A stretch of DNA of 17,950 bases, from positions 175,740 to 193,689 of the forward strand of contig NZ_ML142854.1 of assembly GCF_004138495.1 (NCBI RefSeq), in the 5' to 3' direction. This DNA is from Phytoactinopolyspora endophytica. Its GTDB lineage: Bacteria; Actinomycetota; Actinomycetes; Jiangellales; Jiangellaceae. Shown piece after piece: positions 1 to 6,343 of this stretch (the stretch's first letter is position 1; every line of letters starts with the position of its first letter). Position numbers and translations under genes: made by a program. The notes under the pieces are model-generated. The model was not told where the DNA came from and ran no database searches. It worked only from the letters and a program-made list of their open reading frames with translations.

Positions 1-977
1 GTTTCCCGCCGGTAGGCGGCGAAGCGTCGTTGTACCTCATCGATCGCATCGCCCAACGGGAACAACTCACGGGTGACGAGCTGGTCCTCATGGTCCGCCG
101 CGACCGGATGCCAGTACACGCCCTCTGCTGTCACGGTCACCTCCGGCACGAGTGACTCGACGGTGAGCGCGATACCGTCGTCGGCGAAGCCCCGCTGGGC
201 GAGCGGACGGATGATCTGATCCGCGCGATCGATGCCGAGGCCGTCCAGAAGCTCGTGGAAGGCCGCCATCTGTTCCGCGCCCGCGTCACCGCCCGCCACG
301 GTCGCGGCGACCCGCACCCGGAACCTCTCGTCCAGGGCGGTGCAGATGCCTTCCATCGCGCGTTGCCAGCTACCGGAACCGCGGTGCAGGTCGTGCAGAT
401 CCGGCGTCGCCGAGTCGAGGCTGATCTGCAACGCGAGCCCGTCCCGTGGCATCGCCTGCAGCATGCGAAGGCGCCTGCCGCGGAAGAGCATGCCGTTGGT
501 GAGCACCGTCGTCGGGAGCCGGGCGACACAGTCACTGACGATCTCGTCCAGCTCGAGCAGCAGGAACGGCTCACCCCCGGTGAGGTAGACCTCGCTCACG
601 CCATGCTCCGCTCCCTGCGCGACCAGTCTGCGGATCCGTTCCGGCCCGATGGCGCGCCGCTGAGTCTGCGGCGATGAACGAGCGCAGCAGTAGTCGCACG
701 CGAGGTTGCAGTCGAAGTTCGTGTAGATCCAGAGCCGGGTGCCCGGTCTGCGATCCGCCGGGAGCTCGGCGAGCACAGCCTCGTCGTCTGGGACCGGTCC
801 GCGCATGATCACGGCGACGCCGTCGCCGGCGGAGAGCAGCCGGTGGCCGGCAAGCTCGCACCAGCGTGCGACCACATCGGCGTCACCGCCGGCGATCGGC
901 ACCTGCACCCGCTCGCCGACTGTCGCCGTGCTCATCCGGTCGACCAGGTCCAGAACGACCCTCGGGTTGCCTACCAT
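1..977 (-). CDS. Radical SAM protein with TusA-like N-terminus (partial, C-terminus beyond window)
   Basis: Seen: 325 codons stay open from an ATG at 977 to the window edge. A CX3CX2C cluster lies at residues 90-97 (CNLACDYC, followed by a further Cys), preceded by the beta strand LWIYTNFD, and a TGGEPFLL motif follows about 35 residues later. These are the hallmarks of radical SAM enzymes, which bind a 4Fe-4S cluster and cleave S-adenosylmethionine to a radical. Residues 1-60 resemble the TusA/SirA sulfur-carrier fold (GERVQV, then ARWCELAGHRLLS and VAVIMRG), but the usual N-terminal CPxP cysteine motif is absent. Whether a SPASM or Twitch domain follows cannot be seen. The ATG overlaps the stop of the upstream binding-protein gene (ATGGTAG), and AAGGA lies about 10 bases before it, so the two are translationally coupled. 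The family is secure; substrate and product are unknown. Confidence 0.9.
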   Translation of the reverse strand, partial: MVGNPRVVLDLVDRMSTATVGERVQVPIAGGDADVVARWCELAGHRLLSAGDGVAVIMRGPVPDDEAVLAELPADRRPGTRLWIYTNFDCNLACDYCCARSSPQTQRRAIGPERIRRLVAQGAEHGVSEVYLTGGEPFLLLELDEIVSDCVARLPTTVLTNGMLFRGRRLRMLQAMPRDGLALQISLDSATPDLHDLHRGSGSWQRAMEGICTALDERFRVRVAATVAGGDAGAEQMAAFHELLDGLGIDRADQIIRPLAQRGFADDGIALTVESLVPEVTVTAEGVYWHPVAADHEDQLVTRELFPLGDAIDEVQRRFAAYRRE

Positions 978-1786
978 CGGGCCGGGATCCTTTGCTCTTC
1001 GACGGCTCGGAACAGCGACGTGTATCCCTCCAGGTTCGGCAGCACCCACTCCCGGCGCAGCCCTTCCAGTTCCATGATCGTGCGGTGTCTCGGGTCGTCC
1101 CAGGACATCGCCAGCAAATGACTCACCCAGGGCTCGCGTACCTCGTCGGGAAGGGTGTCCAGCGCGGTGAAGTTGCAGTGGCAGTACTCGGGGGATCGCC
1201 AGAGCTCGGCGAGCGCGTCCGGCATCAGCTCGTCCTGGCCGATCGCCTCCCACGTGTTGATGCCGAGCGCGACGGCGTCGGCTTCCTCATCCAGGAGCGC
1301 CCGGATCGCATCCAGCTCGCTGCGCCCGGTGTCGCCGTGCTTGCCCAGGTCGGAGTCGAGACGGATCAGCTCCACGTCGTCGGATCCCAGGCCCGCGTCC
1401 CGCAGGTACTGAACCGGCAGGATCGCCGCCTGGGCCGAGTCGCGGGAGCCGAGCGCCACCCGGCGCCCGCGCAGATCGGCGAGATCATTGAGCCCCGCTC
1501 CGGCGCGCGTGGCGAATACCGTGCGGAAGTCCAGGTCGACATCGCGCATGGCCAGCGCCTGGCAGCGCCCGTCGGTCTGAAGCACGGTCCGGACCCAGGC
1601 CAGGTTCGTGTTCCAGGCGATGTCGATGGTGCCGTCGAGTAGAGCATCCACCTGACGGCCGTAGTTGGAGAACAGGACGAAGTCCGTCTCGACCGGGCTG
1701 TCCGCGAAGTAGTCTCGGATGCCTTCCCAGATCGGAACGACGTTGGTCGTGTAGGCGACAGCGCCTACCAGCACGGATTTTGTCAT
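971..1786 (-). CDS. PhnD/SsuA-like periplasmic-binding-protein-fold protein, no signal peptide
   Basis: The 271-residue product starts directly with the first strand of a binding-protein fold (SVLVGAVAYTTNVVPIW), continues with GRQVDALLDGTIDIAWNTN and DLADLRGRRVALGSRDS, and ends with a helical region typical of the second lobe. This matches phosphonate/sulfonate/transferrin-type solute-binding proteins. It has no signal peptide, lipobox or membrane helix, so it is probably cytoplasmic, and no ABC permease or ATPase gene lies nearby in the window. I chose the ATG at 1786 because AGGTGG sits five bases upstream; an in-frame GTG at 1795 is the alternative. A Cys-x-Cys pair (PEYCHCNF) occurs near residue 205. 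Soluble proteins of this fold can be enzymes (MqnA, MqnD, THI5), and MqnA/MqnD work alongside radical SAM partners, so an enzymatic role next to the overlapping radical SAM gene is plausible but inferred. Confidence 0.85.
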   Translation of the reverse strand: MTKSVLVGAVAYTTNVVPIWEGIRDYFADSPVETDFVLFSNYGRQVDALLDGTIDIAWNTNLAWVRTVLQTDGRCQALAMRDVDLDFRTVFATRAGAGLNDLADLRGRRVALGSRDSAQAAILPVQYLRDAGLGSDDVELIRLDSDLGKHGDTGRSELDAIRALLDEEADAVALGINTWEAIGQDELMPDALAELWRSPEYCHCNFTALDTLPDEVREPWVSHLLAMSWDDPRHRTIMELEGLRREWVLPNLEGYTSLFRAVEEQRIPARW

Positions 1787-1796
1787 CGCAGCCACC

Positions 1797-2954
1797 TCAC
1801 TCGAACAGCGGCAGGCCGGTGATCGCCTTGCCGTAGAAGTCGTACAGGACGTCGGCGGTCGGTGCCATCACATGCCCGGCCCGGGCGTCGCGGAAGTACC
1901 GCTCCAGCTGCAGGTGGTGCGAGAACGCCGCACCACCGCAGACGCGCATCGCGGCGTCGGTGATGCGCAACGCCGCGTCGTTCGCGAATGCCTTCACACC
2001 GAGGACGTGCAGCATGGTTCCGTCGTCCGGGGAGGCCAGGCTGCGGGCCGCGGTGTCGACGTAGGAGCGGGTGGCGGTCACATCAAGGGACATCCGGGAC
2101 AGCTGCGCCCGGATCGTGGGGAGCTGCGCCAGCGACTCGCCGAGATGCTCCAGCCTGGAACCGGACGCGTGGGCGACGGCCGCGTCCACGGCGGCCTGCG
2201 AGAGGCCCACCGAGACGGCCGCGTTGCCCAGGTTGAACCACGGCATCACCGCATCCAGCAGCAGCTGGAAACCGCCGCCGGACGGCCCGATCCGGTCGTC
2301 GCCGCTCACATCGAGCTGGAAGGTCATGGGCGACGACGCGTTGCCGCGTAGGCCGAGTCCGCGCCACGGGCCTGCCACCGAGACGCCGTCGCGCCCGGCA
2401 GGGACGGCGTAGATGTCGACTGCCGATTCCCCGGCCGCGTTCTCGGGCGGGGCCAACGTCGAGGTGACGTAGACGTCGGCGTGGCCGGCCGAGGTGACGA
2501 AGCTCTTCTTGGCATCCAGTGTCACCGCGTCGGCGGTGCCGTTCGATGCTTGCCCTTGGGACGTCGGCGCCCAGAAATGAGACCGCGAGCCCGGCTCGGA
2601 GAAGGCCAGGGTGCCGAGCGTCGTTCCGTCGGCCATCTGCCCGAGCAGCTTCGGATGGCCAGGCGGGGGAGCCGCCGCGACCGTCATCGCGGCACTGACG
2701 TGCATGAGATAGATCATGGCGGTGGATCCGCAGGCGGACGCGACGTGCGCCAGGGCACGGGCCAGAGCCTGCGGGCCGCCACCCATGCCGCCGACGTCGG
2801 CGGGAAGGGTGAGCCCGAGCAGTCCGCTTCCGCGAAGAGCCGTGACGGCTTCCTCCGGAAACCGGCCGGTGGCGTCGACGTCGGGCGCCGCGGCACGCGC
2901 GGCGTCGAGGACCGGCGCCAGGGCGTCGTCAAGGTGTTCGTCGGTGAGAGTCAT
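1797..2954 (-). CDS. Acyl-CoA dehydrogenase-family flavoprotein
   Basis: The 385-residue length is normal for the family. Visible landmarks are the N-terminal helical domain (GLLGLTLPADVGGMGG), the beta-domain motif FSEPGSRSHFW in place of the usual TEPGSGSD, AKKSFVTSAGHADVYV, and the C-terminal FAD-binding helices with CGGAAFSHHLQLERYFRDAR. FAD binding is expected. The segment that usually carries the EGT-type catalytic glutamate reads VMAPTADV, so the common C-terminal base is missing. DszC/SfnC-type monooxygenases share this fold, so oxygenase or another flavin chemistry should be considered as well as alpha,beta-dehydrogenation. The start codon overlaps the stop of the upstream membrane-protein gene as ATGA, with GGAAGG just upstream. 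No CoA ligase or enoyl-CoA hydratase is nearby, so ordinary fatty-acid oxidation is not supported. Confidence 0.9.
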   Translation of the reverse strand: MTLTDEHLDDALAPVLDAARAAAPDVDATGRFPEEAVTALRGSGLLGLTLPADVGGMGGGPQALARALAHVASACGSTAMIYLMHVSAAMTVAAAPPPGHPKLLGQMADGTTLGTLAFSEPGSRSHFWAPTSQGQASNGTADAVTLDAKKSFVTSAGHADVYVTSTLAPPENAAGESAVDIYAVPAGRDGVSVAGPWRGLGLRGNASSPMTFQLDVSGDDRIGPSGGGFQLLLDAVMPWFNLGNAAVSVGLSQAAVDAAVAHASGSRLEHLGESLAQLPTIRAQLSRMSLDVTATRSYVDTAARSLASPDDGTMLHVLGVKAFANDAALRITDAAMRVCGGAAFSHHLQLERYFRDARAGHVMAPTADVLYDFYGKAITGLPLFE

Positions 2955-3343
2955 CTACTTCCTTCCGGATGGGGTTCGTTGCTTGCACGTGGCGTCGAAC
3001 CGACGGCGACGAGTCCGGCACCGAGTCCGAGCCAGAACGAGGCGGTGCTCATGTTGCTGCTCAGCCAGTCGTTACCTGTAGCCGTCGAGACCACCTGCAC
3101 GACGGCTGTGGCGAGGAACGCCAAGCCGGCGACGACGGCCAGACCACGGCGGCGGAGCCATCCGGCGAGGCAGGCGAGTAGGCCGACTCCGACGGCGATC
3201 GCGACAGAGGCGCCGCCGATCCTGATGAATCGGAACTCGTCCAGTGCCTCTGCGACGAAGACCACGCTGAGGATCGACGCGGCTCCCAGAACAACGCAGG
3301 CACGGTCGATCGGATCCGGTGCGGTCGGGACGCGCGGGGTCAT
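2951..3343 (-). CDS. Small four-helix membrane protein, unknown function
   Basis: The ATG at 3343 overlaps the stop of the DoxX-like gene (ATGA), has a GGAG about eight bases upstream, and gives a 130-residue protein. The reading frame stays open further upstream, but that part lies inside the DoxX-like gene. Four hydrophobic segments are visible at about residues 14-32, 42-63, 69-86 and 98-115, with short charged loops (EALDEFRF, GWLRRRG). The last helix is preceded by the polar stretch GNDWLSSNMST. I do not recognise a named family. Its position between a DoxX-like protein and a flavoprotein, with overlapping starts and stops on both sides, suggests a membrane partner of the pathway, possibly a subunit with the DoxX-like protein. 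Confidence 0.8.
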   Translation of the reverse strand: MTPRVPTAPDPIDRACVVLGAASILSVVFVAEALDEFRFIRIGGASVAIAVGVGLLACLAGWLRRRGLAVVAGLAFLATAVVQVVSTATGNDWLSSNMSTASFWLGLGAGLVAVGSTPRASNEPHPEGSR

Positions 3344-3927
3344 GACACCCGCTCCAGTATCCGGGCCACGGCGGTGTCGCGACTGCGCCAGACGGGCCGC
3401 AGCACACCGTCGAGTCCGCCGTACCGACCGGCCGCGGTGGCGAAGAGCATCGCGTGGGCCAGGAACATCAGCAGGTACGCCCAGTACCACTCGTGGGGCG
3501 CGTTGAGGGTGGAGAGCGAGATGACGATGCTCTGGCCCATGCCGACGACCGCCCACGCCCGCGTGGCCAGCCCGACGAGGAGGAAGGCTCCGAGCGAGGC
3601 TTCGATGATCAACACGAGCCAGCCGAAGAACGTGAAGTTCGGTAGGACCACGTTGTCGACGAACCACGCGTATGGGGCCAGCACCTCGTGTTCGACCGCT
3701 TGGAGCGTCCAGCGGTAGAGGGTGCGTGGTGGATCGCCTTCACCGAAGTCGGGCGGCTGTTTCCAGGATGTGTTGTCGATCCACAGCAAGGCCACCCCGA
3801 CGCGGGTCGCGGCGAGAATCCAGCCGCTGAGCCGTGAGGTTACCGGTGCCTCGTGCCCTCGGAGTTGCTCTGCCGTCATGGGCATGTCCGCTTCGTCGCG
3901 TTGTCGGAGCGCGTCGGGGGCGTTCAT
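3340..3927 (-). CDS. DoxX/DoxD-family membrane protein
   Basis: The 195-residue protein has four predicted helices at about 33-51, 96-120, 122-140 and 147-166. WIDNTSWKQPPDFG follows the first helix, and GWLVLIIEASLGAFLLVGLATR is the DoxX/DoxD core (quoted here only to mark residues 102-123). DoxD is the large membrane subunit of archaeal thiosulfate:quinone oxidoreductase, and DoxX relatives are linked to membrane redox reactions; electron transfer to quinone is the inferred role. It is the first gene of the operon. The ATG at 3927 has GGGGGTG at the right distance, but both lie in a perfect inverted repeat. In-frame ATGs at residues 15 and 17 have only weak ribosome-binding sequences. If one of those is the real start, the repeat would lie wholly in the leader. 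Confidence 0.85.
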   Translation of the reverse strand: MNAPDALRQRDEADMPMTAEQLRGHEAPVTSRLSGWILAATRVGVALLWIDNTSWKQPPDFGEGDPPRTLYRWTLQAVEHEVLAPYAWFVDNVVLPNFTFFGWLVLIIEASLGAFLLVGLATRAWAVVGMGQSIVISLSTLNAPHEWYWAYLLMFLAHAMLFATAAGRYGGLDGVLRPVWRSRDTAVARILERVS

Positions 3928-3943
3928 TCACCCCCGACGCGCT
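3908..3943 (-). promoter_or_regulatory. Perfect 13-bp inverted repeat enclosing the DoxX-like gene start
   Basis: AGCGCGTCGGGGG (3908-3920) and its exact complement CCCCCGACGCGCT (3931-3943) flank a 10-base loop. Read on the minus strand, the G5 of the Shine-Dalgarno sequence is in the 5' arm and the ATG at 3927-3925 is in the loop. The structure could act as an RNA hairpin that hides the ribosome-binding site of the five-gene operon, or as a DNA operator. The repeat is seen directly; the regulatory role is inferred. Confidence 0.75.
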
Positions 3944-4126
3944 TGGTTCGATCGAAGCACGTGGCGCGCACCATGATCCTTACAATGTGCGAAACGACTG
4001 GCGGGCACGCTGCTCTCGGGGCATGCTTGTACCTGGCAGTTTCGTTCCACAACGTCCGGTTTCGCGCGGCTGACGTGCGCGTGGTCGGGCTCGGCTGAGG
4101 GGCCGGATCAGAACCCGGGGGAGTCG
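3944..4126. promoter_or_regulatory. Divergent intergenic region upstream of the DoxX-like operon and the zinc-ribbon gene
   Basis: This 183-bp gap separates two divergently transcribed genes, so it must hold their promoters. On the minus strand a TACAAG-like -10 (4025-4030) lies 15-16 bases after a TTGTGG-like -35, which is a poor match. I see no convincing promoter for the plus strand and no RNA gene or riboswitch. Confidence 0.4.
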
Positions 4127-4318
4127 ATGAGTGCGCAGGTCGCGATCGTGTGTGACCGATGTGGCGATATCGGAGCCGTTGGGGCCGCGGCACAGGAGCT
4201 CAGAGCCGGTCTGAACGGCTGGGCCTGGCGCAACGGTCTGGACACCTGTCCGTTGTGCCGCCTGGTGACGTCGGATCTCGCACAGGCGGGGCGGACGGAG
4301 AACGGCACCACCCGGTAG
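4127..4318 (+). CDS. Small zinc-ribbon-like protein
   Basis: The 63-residue protein has two CxxC knuckles, CDRCG at residues 9-13 and CPLC near residues 41-44, separated by a helix (AAAQELRAGLNGWAWRNG). This spacing fits a one-zinc ribbon. GGGGGAG five bases before the ATG at 4127 supports the start. Many actinobacteria encode similar small treble-clef or zinc-ribbon proteins of unknown function, sometimes near phage genes; no phage gene is adjacent here. It is transcribed away from the DoxX-like operon and followed after 42 bases by a membrane-protein gene, possibly as one transcript. Zinc binding is inferred from the cysteines only. Confidence 0.7.
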   Translation: MSAQVAIVCDRCGDIGAVGAAAQELRAGLNGWAWRNGLDTCPLCRLVTSDLAQAGRTENGTTR

Positions 4319-4360
4319 CCGGTTTGGTGGCATGTGCTGGCTGCATGTGACACTGATGAT

Positions 4361-4849
4361 GTGACTCGTACCGTGTATCGTGCTCCGGCTGCGCTCGGCG
4401 TGCGCGGGTTCGGGTTCGGCGCCGCCGGGCTGGGCTTGTCGGTGATCGGCGCGACCCTCGTCGGGGCGGCCGACCCCGATGGTGCGCTGGGCGCGATGTC
4501 GTGGGCAGGGTTGGCGGTGTTCGCCGCCGTCTCACTCGTCTTCTTCGCCACCGGACTCGTCAGGGTGGCCGGCCTGCGTGGCCGCCTGGTGCTGGACGAC
4601 GACGGCTTCGTCAACGCCACCGGACCTGGCGCTGGGGTTCGCAAAGTGGCGTGGCGTGATGTCCGGAAAGTCCAGACGGACGGCTCGGTGGTGTCCGTTG
4701 ACGTCGCCGGTAGCAAGCAGAGCCTGATCCGTACCGCGGCCTTGGACGTCGACCCGCGGGAACTTGCCCGCGAGCTGCGTTCGCGGCTCAACCGGCACCG
4801 GGGGTACACGCCTCTCGGGACCGCTGAAGCCCATCAGGTCGATAGCTGA
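4361..4849 (+). CDS. Two-helix membrane protein with C-terminal PH-like domain
   Basis: From the GTG at 4361 the product is 162 residues: a short N-terminus (TRTVYRAPA), two transmembrane helices at about 17-36 and 45-67, and a cytoplasmic domain at 73-145 (GRLVLDDDGFVNATGPG, VAWRDVRKVQTDGSVVSVDV, then a helix DPRELARELRSRLNRHRG). The two-helix hairpin followed by a beta-rich PH-type domain is common in small actinobacterial membrane proteins, and the function is generally unknown. An in-frame ATG at 4334 would add nine residues; neither start has a strong ribosome-binding site. Family placement is by architecture only. Confidence 0.7.
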   Translation: MTRTVYRAPAALGVRGFGFGAAGLGLSVIGATLVGAADPDGALGAMSWAGLAVFAAVSLVFFATGLVRVAGLRGRLVLDDDGFVNATGPGAGVRKVAWRDVRKVQTDGSVVSVDVAGSKQSLIRTAALDVDPRELARELRSRLNRHRGYTPLGTAEAHQVDS

Positions 4850-4945
4850 CCCGGACGGTCTGCCGGTATCGAAGTCGTGTTCGTGGCGCCGTCGGCGGGA
4901 GAAAACATGTCGCGGATCGTCGTCGCTCCTTGAGACTCTCGGTGG

Positions 4946-5245
4946 GTGACGACCAATATCAAAGAGACTTTGCAGCGTGAGCTCACCGCCTCCGTACGCG
5001 CCCGCGACGACGTTCGCAAGCGCACACTTCGCATCATCATGGGGCTGATCCACTCGGCGGAGGCACGCGATGCCACTGTCGAGAACCCGGTGGCCAGAGA
5101 TCTCAGCGACGACGAGATCCTCGAGGTTCTGAGCGGCGAGGCCGAACGTCGTAAACGTGTGATCGCCACGTACCAGGAAACCGGTCAGAACGATCGAGCG
5201 AGAACCGAGCGTGACGAGCTCGCCGTTCTCGAGACGTACCTGTAG
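4946..5245 (+). CDS. YqeY-family protein, short form lacking the C-terminal domain
   Basis: The first ~95 residues match the helical N-terminal domain of YqeY: IKETLQRELTASVRARDDVRKRTLRIIMGLIH at residues 5-36, then LSDDEILEVLSGEAERRKRVI and an ERDELAVLETYL ending. YqeY is related to the tail domain of GatB, which contacts tRNA in the amidotransferase complex, but its own role is not well defined. Family members are usually about 150 residues; this one stops at residue 99, exactly where the conserved PxQL linker to the C-terminal subdomain would begin, and I see no continuation in the other two frames. The start is a GTG at 4946. It is either a naturally short form or a truncation. Confidence 0.8.
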   Translation: MTTNIKETLQRELTASVRARDDVRKRTLRIIMGLIHSAEARDATVENPVARDLSDDEILEVLSGEAERRKRVIATYQETGQNDRARTERDELAVLETYL

Positions 5246-5297
5246 ACCGTTGCCGATATACCAGACCATGCGAAACCGCAGCTGAGACCAGCCGCGA

Positions 5298-5330
5298 GCT
5301 GGGCCGATCTCGTTACCAGACCGGCCCAGC
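5298..5330 (-). terminator. Possible hairpin terminator downstream of tRNA-Ser
   Basis: GCTGGGCCG (5298-5306) and CGGCCCAGC (5322-5330) form a perfect 9-bp stem with a 15-base loop, 15 bases beyond the 3' end of the tRNA on the minus strand. No T-run follows, so it is only a plausible terminator; it could also end the YqeY transcript on the plus strand. Confidence 0.4.
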
Positions 5331-5344
5331 GCCGGTGCTGGTTG

Positions 5345-5436
5345 TGGCGGAGGCGGCGGGATTTGAACCCGCGAGAGGGGTGAACCTCAACCCGCTTAGC
5401 AGGCGGGCGCCATAAACCGGACTAGGCGACGCCTCC
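5345..5436 (-). tRNA. tRNA-Ser (anticodon GCT), CCA encoded
   Basis: On the minus strand the acceptor arm GGAGGCG (5436-5430) pairs with CGCCTCC (5355-5349), followed by the discriminator G and an encoded CCA (5347-5345). The anticodon stem CCCGC/GCGGG encloses the loop CTGCTAA, so the anticodon is GCT, which reads AGC and AGU. The long variable arm and the 92-base length are those of a class II serine tRNA. The T arm contains the expected GGTTCAAATCC. Confidence 0.97.
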
Positions 5437-5463
5437 ACACCGAGGAAAACCTGCGGCTTGGCA

Positions 5464-5493
5464 AGGGTACCCGTACAGCCCATGAGAGGGCAA
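5464..5493 (-). promoter_or_regulatory. Promoter of tRNA-Ser
   Basis: On the minus strand TTGCCC (5493-5488) and TACCCT (5469-5464) are separated by 18 bases, and the -10 lies 27 bases before the mature tRNA. TACCCT fits the actinobacterial TAnnnT pattern. The element overlaps the leader of the divergent phosphoribosyltransferase gene. Confidence 0.55.
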
Positions 5494-5502
5494 AGTCGAA
5501 GT

Positions 5503-6174
5503 ATGAACCTCACCCGAGGGCCATGGCGAGACCGAGCTGACGCCGGTCGCGAGCTGGCCGAGGCGGTCCGGGGCGCACTCGCGGCACCCGGCGGCCGGGA
5601 GCTCGTACCGGTGGTGCTCGGGCTGCCACGCGGAGGTGTGGTCGTGGCGTCGGAAGTGGCCACCGCCTTGGGCGCGGACCTGGACGTGCTCGTGGTCCGT
5701 AAGGTCGGAGTTCCCTGGCATCGGGAGCTCGCTTTGGGCGCGGTCACCGCGTCGGGCGTCCGAGTGCACAACGCCGAGGTCTTCCGGCAGGCGCACCTCA
5801 GCGAACACGACATGGAAGCGGCGTTCGCCACGGCGGAGCGTGAGGCCGGTGAGCGGGAGCAATGGTTCAGGGCGGGCCGCCCCGCTGTCGCGGTCGGTGG
5901 CCGGCGAGCGATCGTCGTCGATGACGGGATCGCCACCGGCGCGACGACACTCGCCGCGGTTCAGCTGCTCCGGAATATGGATCCACCACCCGCACTCGTC
6001 ATGCTCGCGGTCCCCGTCGCGCCGCGCGAGACGGTGAACCGGCTTGCGTCTCACGTCGACACACTTGTGGTGCTCCACGGGCCTGTGAACTTCGCTGCAG
6101 TCGGCGAGTGGTTTCTCGACTTCACCCAGGTCAGCGACGCTGAGGTGCAGCAGATCATGGAGGGGGCGAGGTGA
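5503..6174 (+). CDS. Phosphoribosyltransferase-domain protein
   Basis: The 223-residue product carries the PRPP-binding signature of type I phosphoribosyltransferases, AIVVDDGIATGATT (residues 136-149). Upstream of it are the strand and loop PVVLGLPRGGVVVASEVA (residues 36-53) and DVLVVRKVGVPWHRELALGAV (residues 61-81), which are typical of the large predicted PRTase group with no assigned nucleobase. The hood region is not that of Hpt, Apt or PyrE, so I give no substrate. The ATG at 5503 has GAGAGGG upstream at a rather long distance; an in-frame ATG at 5482 would add seven residues but places the coding region over the -35 of the divergent tRNA-Ser promoter. It appears to be a single-gene transcript. 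Confidence 0.85.
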   Translation: MNLTRGPWRDRADAGRELAEAVRGALAAPGGRELVPVVLGLPRGGVVVASEVATALGADLDVLVVRKVGVPWHRELALGAVTASGVRVHNAEVFRQAHLSEHDMEAAFATAEREAGEREQWFRAGRPAVAVGGRRAIVVDDGIATGATTLAAVQLLRNMDPPPALVMLAVPVAPRETVNRLASHVDTLVVLHGPVNFAAVGEWFLDFTQVSDAEVQQIMEGAR

Positions 6175-6178
6175 CTGG

Positions 6179-6197
6179 ACTGGCGAGACACGCCAGT
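6179..6197 (+). terminator. Weak hairpin after the phosphoribosyltransferase gene
   Basis: ACTGGCG (6179-6185) and CGCCAGT (6191-6197) form a 7-bp perfect stem with a 5-base loop, starting five bases after the stop codon. It is followed by a moderately T-rich stretch rather than a clean T-run. The remaining 146 bases before the next gene hold no clear promoter that I can defend. Confidence 0.45.
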
Positions 6198-6343
6198 GAA
6201 GTTGTTGATTTACCTCACATTCTGCAACCTTGTCACCGAGTTGTGCGTCGTACAAGTGAAGTTCGACGGGTCGCAGCGCCAAGAAAGCCTATACCCCTTA
6301 GACTGGCTCGCGGCCGAATGATCGTCAACGGAAGGCTGGAGTC

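Noticed and set aside
4532..5269. Long minus-strand open frame across the PH-like and YqeY genes
   Set aside because: It is antisense to two recognisable genes and shows no known domain; long antisense frames are expected at this GC content.
5422..6282. Long minus-strand open frame opposite the phosphoribosyltransferase gene
   Set aside because: It is antisense to a well-supported enzyme and runs into the tRNA-Ser gene.
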